Source: Gammaproteobacteria bacterium
GTDB lineage: Bacteria; Pseudomonadota; Gammaproteobacteria; J044
Assembly (NCBI GenBank): GCA_003696465.1
Contig: RFHG01000121.1
Coordinates: 1-6,773 of the forward strand
Direction of reading: 5' to 3'
DNA: 6,773 nucleotides
The translations under genes were made by a program, and so were the position numbers. Positions 1 to 4,798 of this stretch are shown piece by piece (positions within the stretch are counted from its first letter, which is position 1; every line of letters starts with the position of its first letter). The notes beneath the pieces are model-generated. The model saw nothing but the letters and a program-made list of their open reading frames with translations, had not been told where the DNA came from and searched no databases.

Positions 1-506
1 GCACGCAGCCGTTCCTCGGGCAGCCGGTCCGGCGCGTAGATGCCGCCAACACGCAGCCGGACTACCGGCACCCCGGTCTGTGCGGACCATGTCATCAGCT
101 GCCGCTCGGCATCCCAGCGTCGCCAGGCCCGATCGGCCTGCGGCCGGGCCGGCCAGGTCTCGTCCACCCAGGCACCCCGGCAGTCTCCATAAACCCCGGA
201 GGTGCTGATGTAGACGACGCGCGCGGGCCGCCAGCCGGCCAGGGCTGCCAGCAGATGGCGGGTACGCGGATCCCGCCGTCCCTGGCGGGGCGGCGGCGCG
301 AGATGGAACACCACTGTTCCGGGCGGCTGTTGCGGCAGGCATAAGGCCGCGTCGTCCAGGTCGGCAACCACCGGGGCAATCCCCGCGTCCTCCAGTCGTT
401 TCCGCGCTGCCGCGCTGCGCACGACACCGGTCAACCGGGCATGCGGCAGGCAGGCGGCGATGCGTCGGCCAATGTCGCCACAGCCGACGATGAGTACATT
501 GTCCAT
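1..506 (-). CDS. SDR-family NAD(P)-dependent epimerase-like protein (YeeZ-like), 3'-truncated by window edge
   Basis: About 168 residues are visible; the C-terminal part lies beyond the left edge. The N-terminus is a classic Rossmann dinucleotide-binding turn, VLIVGCGDIG (GxGxxG at residues 8-13). It is followed by an HLAPPP strand (68-73), the STSGVYGD segment (101-108) with a WVDE continuation (113-116), and RLRVGGIYAP near the cut end. This order is that of atypical short-chain dehydrogenases related to E. coli YeeZ and nucleotide-sugar epimerases, which are usually near 280-290 residues. The ATG at 506 is preceded by GGAG with 7 bases spacing, supporting this start. The protein should be cytoplasmic and bind NAD(P). 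The substrate cannot be read from sequence, and YeeZ-type proteins have no well-established reaction. It is transcribed away from the ferredoxin-reductase gene across a 71-base shared promoter region. Family assignment is firm; function is open. Confidence 0.86.
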   Translation of the reverse strand, partial: MDNVLIVGCGDIGRRIAACLPHARLTGVVRSAAARKRLEDAGIAPVVADLDDAALCLPQQPPGTVVFHLAPPPRQGRRDPRTRHLLAALAGWRPARVVYISTSGVYGDCRGAWVDETWPARPQADRAWRRWDAERQLMTWSAQTGVPVVRLRVGGIYAPDRLPEERLR

Positions 507-540
507 TCACCCACTCCGTTTTCTTTTTCTGCCCGGGCGA

Positions 541-546
541 TAGAAT
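541..546 (+). promoter_or_regulatory. Candidate -10 box of the 2Fe-2S reductase gene
   Basis: TAGAAT matches the sigma-70 -10 consensus at five of six positions and is followed by ACGC. It ends 31 bases before the ATG at 578, leaving a leader of roughly 25 bases that contains the ribosome binding site. The -35 region (around 518-524, T-rich) is a poor match. The complement of 542-547 reads TATTCT, so the same bases could also serve the divergent SDR gene. The call rests on one motif plus position and is supported by similar boxes before other genes in the window. Confidence 0.42.
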
Positions 547-577
547 ACGCGCTTTCATCCCCAACGGAAGCCACATC

Positions 578-1603
578 ATGTCGTTCAAGGTCACCATCGA
601 GCCCAGCGGGCACCAGTTTGCGTGCGAGGCCGACGAAACCATTCTGGATGCGGCCCTGCGCCAGGGCTGGGTACTGCCCTACGGATGCCGCAATGGTGCC
701 TGCGGCGCCTGCATGGGCGAGATCGTCTCCGGTGAGGTGGACTATGCGGGCGCCAATCGCAGCGCCCTCTCGGCCGAGGACGAGGCCGCGGGCAAGGCCC
801 TGTTCTGCCAGGCCCGGCCCCTCGGTGACCTTGTAATCCGTGCGCGCGAGATCGAGCGCCCGGCCGAGCTGCAGGTCAAGCGCCTGCCGGCCCGGGTGGA
901 ACGCATGACCCGGCTGGCAGACGATGTGATGGAGCTGGGCCTCAAGATACCGGAGTCGGAGCGCCTGGCCTTCCTCCCGGGCCAGTACATCGACATCCTG
1001 CTGCGCGACGGCAGTGCCCGGGCCTTTTCCCTGGCCAACCCGCCCCACCGCGACGAGCTGCTCGAGCTGCATATCCGTCATGTGCCCGGCGGGAAGTTCA
1101 CCGATCATGTCTTCAACGAGATGAAGCCGGGCGCCCTGTTGCGCATCGAAGGTCCCAGGGGCAGCTTCCACCTCGACGAACAGGGCACGCTGCCGGTCAT
1201 CATGGTGGCGGGCGGCACCGGTTTTGCACCCATGCAGGCCATGCTCGAGCATGCCATTGAAGACGGCGATCCGCGTGCCTTCCACCTGTTCTGGGGCGCA
1301 CGCGACCGCAGCGGGCTGTACCGGGATGACCTGGCCCGCTCATGGGCCGAGGCGCACGACAACATCCATTACTACCCGGTTCTCTCGGAGCCGGCCGGGG
1401 AAGACGCCTGGACAGGCGAACAGGGGCTGGTGCACGAGGCCGTGTTGCGCCACTTCCCCGATCTTTCGGGTTTCGATGTCTATGTGGCCGGGCCGCCTGC
1501 GATGGTGGATGCGGCGAAACGACACTTCCTCGAGCACGGGCTGCCCGAGGAGCGGCTGCATTTCGATTCCTTCGAGTTCAGTGCGGCGAAGCAGGGCGCC
1601 TGA
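578..1603 (+). CDS. 2Fe-2S ferredoxin-type flavin oxidoreductase (annotated family: CDP-6-deoxy-delta-3,4-glucoseen reductase-like)
   Basis: This is a 341-residue, three-module electron-transfer flavoprotein. Residues 1-90 are a plant-type 2Fe-2S ferredoxin domain with ligands C37, C42, C45 and C77 in the CxxxxCxxC...C pattern. Residues about 100-195 form the FAD-binding barrel, with RAFSLAN (148-154) as the flavin motif and EGPRGSF at 191-197. Residues about 205-335 form the NAD(P)H-binding domain, with AGGTGFAP at 211-218, a YVAGPPAMV segment and a C-terminal FDSFEF that would cover the flavin. It should pass electrons one at a time from NAD(P)H through FAD and the cluster to a partner protein in the cytoplasm. 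Close homologues are often named after AscD/RfbI of deoxysugar synthesis, but no dehydratase or sugar gene lies nearby, so the real partner is unknown. The ATG is preceded by GGAAG with 7 bases spacing. The stop sits 9 bases from the convergent FHA gene. Confidence 0.92.
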   Translation: MSFKVTIEPSGHQFACEADETILDAALRQGWVLPYGCRNGACGACMGEIVSGEVDYAGANRSALSAEDEAAGKALFCQARPLGDLVIRAREIERPAELQVKRLPARVERMTRLADDVMELGLKIPESERLAFLPGQYIDILLRDGSARAFSLANPPHRDELLELHIRHVPGGKFTDHVFNEMKPGALLRIEGPRGSFHLDEQGTLPVIMVAGGTGFAPMQAMLEHAIEDGDPRAFHLFWGARDRSGLYRDDLARSWAEAHDNIHYYPVLSEPAGEDAWTGEQGLVHEAVLRHFPDLSGFDVYVAGPPAMVDAAKRHFLEHGLPEERLHFDSFEFSAAKQGA

Positions 1604-1612
1604 GGCCGCGAA

Positions 1613-2053
1613 TCAGTCGATGCTGGTGCAGTTGTAGTAGATCAGCAGGTCGGAACCGGAAGTCGTCAGCTCACCGAGGCCGATGACTCCGGTGCCCGAC
1701 AGCGGAAACTCCTCCTGTTCCATCAGGCAGACCTCGTCCCCCCCCTCGGGACGGACGAAGGTGCCGTTGCGGCTGCTGTCGATGAGAACGAACTTGCCGT
1801 TGCGAAACACGAAGCGGGCGTGATTGCGGGAGACGGTCGAGACGTCCACGCGCAGATCCGCATCCTCCCCGCGACCGACGACGAAGACGCGCTGGGCCGG
1901 GTGAATCTCGAACTGCTGTTCACGAAACTCGAGTGTCAGGCGCACGGGCGAGCGCAGCAGCTCCTGCAGATACTCCACGTTCACTTCATCAGTGGCCGCG
2001 AGATCCTCTTCGCGCTCGACAAGGGGCGTTTCGGGTTGGTCGTGCTCGCTCAT
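1613..2053 (-). CDS. Stand-alone FHA (forkhead-associated) domain protein
   Basis: A 146-residue soluble protein without signal peptide or membrane segment. Residues 1-30 are strongly acidic and probably flexible. Residues about 36-140 form one FHA domain with the phosphothreonine-binding core intact: GR at 60-61, SRNHARF with S75 and H78, NGKF at 85-88, and the NGT loop at 96-98. FHA domains bind phosphothreonine peptides and usually recruit partners of Ser/Thr kinases, type VI or type III secretion components or adenylate cyclases. None of these is encoded in this window, so the partner is unknown. The ATG at 2053 has an excellent Shine-Dalgarno (GGGAGGAAG) just upstream. It lies 66 bases downstream of the thioredoxin-like gene on the same strand, so readthrough is possible, but a candidate -10 box lies in that gap. 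The 3' end nearly abuts the convergent reductase gene. Confidence 0.9.
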   Translation of the reverse strand: MSEHDQPETPLVEREEDLAATDEVNVEYLQELLRSPVRLTLEFREQQFEIHPAQRVFVVGRGEDADLRVDVSTVSRNHARFVFRNGKFVLIDSSRNGTFVRPEGGDEVCLMEQEEFPLSGTGVIGLGELTTSGSDLLIYYNCTSID

Positions 2054-2077
2054 GACTTCCTCCCGTGGGATGAGCGG

Positions 2078-2083
2078 ATTCTA
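2078..2083 (-). promoter_or_regulatory. Candidate -10 box of the FHA gene
   Basis: On the minus strand this reads TAGAAT followed by CCGC, ending 24 bases before the FHA start codon. The implied leader is about 17 bases and contains the GGGAGGAAG ribosome binding site. I find no convincing -35 hexamer at 16-18 bases. If real, the FHA gene can be expressed independently of the gshA/thioredoxin operon upstream. Confidence 0.4.
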
Positions 2084-2119
2084 AACCATGAGCGATTCGG
2101 CTGCAGGCCTCCGGCAGAC

Positions 2120-2620
2120 TCAACCGCCCGTTTCGTGACCCGTTTCATGCCTGGCCATGATCTCCTCCACGGCATCCGGGGGCAGCGGCCCCACCTGCAT
2201 GCCCACCAGCTTTCCCGCCGGATCGTAGAGCAGGAAGGTCGGCGTGCCGTACAGTCCCCGCCCCGTCTGCTGCCGGAGGAAGCGGGACACCGCCTGCGCA
2301 CTGCCTACCAGACTGGGGAATGCCAATTCATGTTCCTGCACGAAACGCCGCGCCACCTCCGGACTGCGATCGATCGACAGCCCCACCACCCGGGCGTCGG
2401 TATCGGCATGGGCATCATGAAACAGATCCCAGGCCTCGACCTCGCGGTTGCAGACGGGGCAGTCGTGTGCCCAGATCATGACCACGGTCCAGCGCCCCTG
2501 TCCGGTCTGCGTCAGCAGGTCGGCGGGACGGCCCTGCAGGTCGGTGAAGGACGCGGCCGCCGCCAAGGCCGACAGCAGGGGAAAGAACAGCAGCAGGCAG
2601 GCGCTGACAATCCGCTTCAT
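2120..2620 (-). CDS. Periplasmic TlpA/ResA-like thioredoxin-fold protein with CPVC active site
   Basis: A 166-residue protein. Residues 1 to about 22 form a signal peptide: MKR, a hydrophobic LLLFFPLLSAL core, then an Ala-rich cleavage region. The mature part is a thioredoxin fold: VVMIWAHDCPVCNRE carries the redox pair C54 and C57, GLSIDRSPE (80-88) is the TlpA/redoxin-type central insert, and GTPTFLL (125-131) contains the cis-proline P127 opposite the active site. Family members reduce or shuffle disulfides in the periplasm, for example in cytochrome c maturation. The active site is unusual: TlpA/ResA proteins usually have WCxPC, whereas here Asp precedes the first Cys and proline follows it directly. 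The ATG lies 3 bases after the gshA stop, and its AGGAG (2627-2631) is made of the last gshA codons, so the two genes are very probably cotranscribed and translationally coupled. The C-terminus ends in a short HETG-HETG duplication. The exact substrate is unknown. Confidence 0.88.
   Translation of the reverse strand: MKRIVSACLLLFFPLLSALAAAASFTDLQGRPADLLTQTGQGRWTVVMIWAHDCPVCNREVEAWDLFHDAHADTDARVVGLSIDRSPEVARRFVQEHELAFPSLVGSAQAVSRFLRQQTGRGLYGTPTFLLYDPAGKLVGMQVGPLPPDAVEEIMARHETGHETGG
2127..2150. repeat. 12-base imperfect tandem duplication at the end of the thioredoxin-like gene
   Basis: Two adjacent 12-base units beginning CCCGTTTC on the plus strand encode the HETG-HETG C-terminal tail of the thioredoxin-like protein. 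They differ at the last few bases. This looks like a small in-frame slippage duplication in an unstructured tail, with no evident function. Confidence 0.6.
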
Positions 2621-2623
2621 CGT

Positions 2624-4186
2624 CTACTCCTGGGCGAAATAGCCTTGCAGAAACTCGCCGAACGGGCGTTGGGGCTCGGCCTCGAGCCGGGCCTGGGCCT
2701 CGAGCGAGGCACGGGCCTCGGCCTCCAGTATGGCTTCGGACTCGGAATCCGGCGGAAGGTTGCAGAAGTATTCATGATGCTCGCGCGAGCGCGCCTGGGC
2801 AAAGTGGAAGAAGCCCATGCCATCCGCGTGCATCCGCTCCAGCATGCGCGCCGAGGGCGTGGCCTCCGGAGTGGCCAGCAGTGCCCGCTGCTCAGCCAGT
2901 GCCTGGCACCAGGGCCCATCACTACCCCCGTCCAGCAGGGCACACACGGCCTGCATCTCGTCCAGGATTTCTGCCGCCCAGACGCGTAACGGCACCTCCT
3001 TGCCGCTGCGCAGGAGCCGGAATTCGGGATGCCGTCCGTGATGCGCCGTCTCGATCAGGTTGCGGTCATTCTCGGCGTGTTCGGCATCGGTGATCGGCGG
3101 GCTGTCCTTGAGCAGGCCATACCACATGAAGGCCTGCAGGAAGCGCAGCTGGGTCTCGTTGATGCCCAGCGGATCGAAGGCGTTGACATCCACCGAACGC
3201 AGCTCGACATAGTCGACACCGCGCAGGCGCAGGGCACGGACCGGCTTTTCCAGCCCCTGCAGCGGCTGCTTGGGTCGCACGGTGGTGTAGTACTCGTTCT
3301 CGATCTGCAGGATGTTGGCATTGAGCTGTTCCCAGCGCCCGTTCACCACCACGCCAATGCGCTCCCATTCCGGGGACGGCGTGCTGATGGCACAGCTCAG
3401 GGTCTCGATATAGCCCTCGAGGCTGTTGTAGTCGGCGCGAATGCCCACCTCGTGCTCGCGCTTGTTGGTATAGCCGATGTCGCCCAGGCGCAGGGAAGTG
3501 GCCCAGGGGTCGTACAGGGTGTTCTCGTTGAATTCCTGCAGGCGGTGCAGGACCGGCCCGACGAAGGACTTGCACACCGCCGGCGAGGCACCGAACAGGT
3601 AGGGCACCAGCCAGCCGTAGCGCTGCAGGTTGCGGGTGAGATCCATGTAGCGCCGGGAGCGATAGGCCTGCAGCGGTTCATCGCTGCCCTCGAGCGCGCG
3701 CAGGGCAGGCCACAGTTCCGGGGCGAAGGAGAAGTTGAAATGCACTCCGGAGATGACCTGCATGGGCCGGCCATAACGATGACCAAGTCCGCGCCGGTAC
3801 ACGGTCTTCATCATGCCCGGGTTGGATTCACCATAACGGGCAATGGGAATGCTGTCGTCGCCGTGCAGCACGCAGGGCATGCTGGTGCACCACAGCATCT
3901 CGTCTTCCAGTCGCGCATGCACGAAACGGTGCAGGGCCTGGAGCTGATCGAGCACCGCCGTGACCGAGGCATGAGGGTCGGTGATGAACTCCAGCATGGC
4001 CTCGGAGTAGTCGGTGGTGAGATGGGGATGGGTCAGGGCCGAGCCGAAGGCGCGTGGATGCGGCGTCTCCGCCAGGGTGCCCGCCGGGGAGACGCGCAGG
4101 CTCTCCTTCTCGATGCCGGTACGCCCACCCTGCAGCACCTCTCTGTCCAGGGCCTCCTCGCACTGCCTGATGCGCCGTTCCAGCAA
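2624..4186 (-). CDS. gshA: Glutamate-cysteine ligase (gamma-glutamylcysteine synthetase), TTG start
   Basis: Catalyses ATP-dependent joining of L-glutamate and L-cysteine, the first step of glutathione synthesis, in the cytoplasm. With the TTG start it has 520 residues, close to the 518 of E. coli GshA, and it aligns with that class throughout: GIEKESLRV (24-32, metal/glutamate site), TTDYSEAMLEFIT (57-69), YGESNPG (118-124) through GLGHRYG, ISGVHFNFS (145-153), GYTNKREHEVG, then the LQIENEYY, VRPKQ and YVELRSVDVNAFDP segments of the nucleotide and cysteine sites. The start is chosen because TTG at 4186 has GGAGG 7 bases upstream and puts GIEKE at residue 24 (25 in E. coli). The frame stays open upstream to 4336, including ATGs at 4216 and 4267, but those lack a ribosome binding site and the 4216 ATG overlaps a good -10 box. 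The acidic, Ala/Glu-rich C-terminal helix is normal for the family. First gene of an operon with the thioredoxin-like gene. Confidence 0.95.
   Translation of the reverse strand: MLERRIRQCEEALDREVLQGGRTGIEKESLRVSPAGTLAETPHPRAFGSALTHPHLTTDYSEAMLEFITDPHASVTAVLDQLQALHRFVHARLEDEMLWCTSMPCVLHGDDSIPIARYGESNPGMMKTVYRRGLGHRYGRPMQVISGVHFNFSFAPELWPALRALEGSDEPLQAYRSRRYMDLTRNLQRYGWLVPYLFGASPAVCKSFVGPVLHRLQEFNENTLYDPWATSLRLGDIGYTNKREHEVGIRADYNSLEGYIETLSCAISTPSPEWERIGVVVNGRWEQLNANILQIENEYYTTVRPKQPLQGLEKPVRALRLRGVDYVELRSVDVNAFDPLGINETQLRFLQAFMWYGLLKDSPPITDAEHAENDRNLIETAHHGRHPEFRLLRSGKEVPLRVWAAEILDEMQAVCALLDGGSDGPWCQALAEQRALLATPEATPSARMLERMHADGMGFFHFAQARSREHHEYFCNLPPDSESEAILEAEARASLEAQARLEAEPQRPFGEFLQGYFAQE
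2627..2631 (-). promoter_or_regulatory. Ribosome binding site of the thioredoxin-like gene, inside the gshA 3' end
   Basis: On the minus strand AGGAG spans the last two sense codons of gshA (CAG GAG), followed by the TAG stop and, 6 bases after the AGGAG, the ATG of the next gene. A ribosome finishing gshA therefore covers the next start, a standard arrangement for translational coupling. Confidence 0.75.
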
Positions 4187-4193
4187 CGAATCG

Positions 4194-4198
4194 CCTCC
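4194..4198 (-). promoter_or_regulatory. Ribosome binding site deciding the gshA start
   Basis: GGAGG on the minus strand, 7 bases before TTG at 4186. No comparable purine tract precedes the upstream in-frame ATGs at 4216 or 4267, or the TTG at 4336. This is the main reason for placing the gshA start at TTG. Confidence 0.75.
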
Positions 4199-4214
4199 AG
4201 AATGGGAAAAGCGC

Positions 4215-4223
4215 ATTCTATCA
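4215..4223 (-). promoter_or_regulatory. gshA promoter, extended -10 type
   Basis: The minus strand reads TGATAGAAT followed by GCGC: an extended -10 (TGnTAnAAT) with five of six hexamer matches at 4215-4220. It ends 28 bases before the TTG start. Transcription would begin near 4208, so an ATG at 4216 would not be in the message. No good -35 is visible, which extended -10 promoters tolerate. Confidence 0.55.
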
Positions 4224-4349
4224 AGCCCGGACCCATTGGTCTTGAAATGCGTGACGGGCGGCGGCATGCTGTCGGCCACAACGACAACAAGCAGGGACGA
4301 AGCCTGCCGGAAGCACACCCTTCCAACACGCTTCAAGAGGAGTCACGAC

Positions 4350-4742
4350 ATGGCACTGTTCGATGCCGACTGGATGCAGAAGTTCGCCGAGGAATGGAAC
4401 AACGAGCCGGAGCTCTCCGGCGCCCTGGAGCAGATCGGTTTCAACTCGGTCATCGGCTACGGCTTTCCCGGAGAGGACACCCCGCGCGGCGTGCTCACCG
4501 TGGAGAACGGCAAGGCCGTTTCCGCCGGCGCCTACAACGGCGAGACGCTCAACTGGGACATCCGCGCCTCCGAGGACCAGTGGAACAAGTGGATCGCCAA
4601 GCCGCCGGGCATGACCGGGCTGGGCATGGCCTTCACCACCGGCAAGATGAAGTTCGTGGTCGGCGACTACGGCGCCATGGTCAAGGATCCGCGCATGGCC
4701 GGGCCCTTCGTCAAGAGCTTTGCGGTCATGGCCCGCGTCTGA
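4350..4742 (+). CDS. Small SCP2 (sterol carrier protein 2)-like domain protein
   Basis: A 130-residue cytoplasmic protein with no signal peptide, consisting of one domain. The pattern fits the SCP2 lipid-binding fold: an N-terminal helix with DADWMQKFAEEWN and the hydrophobic face ELSGALEQI, strands alternating with short turns (RGVLTVENGKAVSAG), the IRASEDQWNKWI helix (mid-protein), and the closing GKMKFVVGDYGAMVKD segment, where GK-x-K...GD is typical of the family. SCP2 proteins hold a fatty-acyl or other lipid ligand in a hydrophobic tunnel; bacterial examples are mostly uncharacterised, and the ubiquinone factors UbiJ and UbiT carry the same fold. It is too short to be a standard UbiT. 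The ATG has GAGGAG with 7 bases spacing. It is divergent from gshA across 163 bases and is followed by a hairpin, so it is probably monocistronic. Family call is by pattern only; ligand unknown. Confidence 0.72.
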   Translation: MALFDADWMQKFAEEWNNEPELSGALEQIGFNSVIGYGFPGEDTPRGVLTVENGKAVSAGAYNGETLNWDIRASEDQWNKWIAKPPGMTGLGMAFTTGKMKFVVGDYGAMVKDPRMAGPFVKSFAVMARV

Positions 4743-4764
4743 GCCCGCTCTGTTCGCCATGCTG

Positions 4765-4784
4765 ACGGGGCCTGCGGGCTCCGT
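4765..4784 (+). terminator. Stable hairpin after the SCP2-like gene, possible terminator
   Basis: An 8-base-pair stem (4765-4772 with 4777-4784) closes a TGCG tetraloop, 22 bases after the SCP2-like stop and 14 bases before the end of the convergent Omp85 gene. One pair is G-U in the plus-strand RNA but would be A-C in the minus-strand RNA, so the fold favours the SCP2-like transcript. The following TTGCCGTATCT is not a proper U tract, so it may act as a 3'-stabilising hairpin or need help to terminate. Confidence 0.5.
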
Positions 4785-4798
4785 TGCCGTATCTGCCC

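Noticed and set aside
431..1285. Minus-strand 284-codon open frame opposite the reductase gene
   Set aside because: It is antisense to a gene with complete ferredoxin, FAD and NAD(P)H motifs and covers the divergent promoter region. No recognisable domain.
2597..2620. Lipobox-like VSAC at residues 5-8 of the thioredoxin-like protein
   Set aside because: The cysteine comes before the hydrophobic core rather than after it, so a lipoprotein signal is not credible; an ordinary signal peptide with an Ala-rich cleavage site fits.
2640..2740. Repetitive Ala/Glu/Arg coding sequence near the gshA 3' end, looking like a repeat expansion
   Set aside because: It encodes the charged C-terminal helix that class I GshA proteins normally have before the FxEFLxxYF ending, so it needs no special explanation.
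1820..2989. Plus-strand 389-codon open frame across the FHA, thioredoxin-like and gshA genes
   Set aside because: It spans three well-supported minus-strand genes and their junctions. Its composition is rich in Arg, Gly and His, as expected of a GC-rich shadow frame.
4242..4270. Possible sigma-70 promoter (TTGAAA with 17-base spacer) for the SCP2-like gene
   Set aside because: The -35 is good, but the hexamer at the right distance (CATGCT) is a poor -10, so I do not list it as a feature.
4187..4336. N-terminal extension of gshA with a hydrophobic LLVVVVA stretch, resembling a membrane anchor
   Set aside because: It is read from the untranslated divergent promoter region. The extended -10 box and GGAGG before TTG at 4186 explain the sequence better, and GshA is a soluble enzyme without such an extension in E. 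coli.
3029..4765. Long plus-strand open frame of 578 codons opposite gshA
   Set aside because: It is antisense to gshA, whose protein matches its family along its full length. The frame is open because of GC-rich third positions, its product shows no domain pattern, and its end runs out of frame through the SCP2-like gene.
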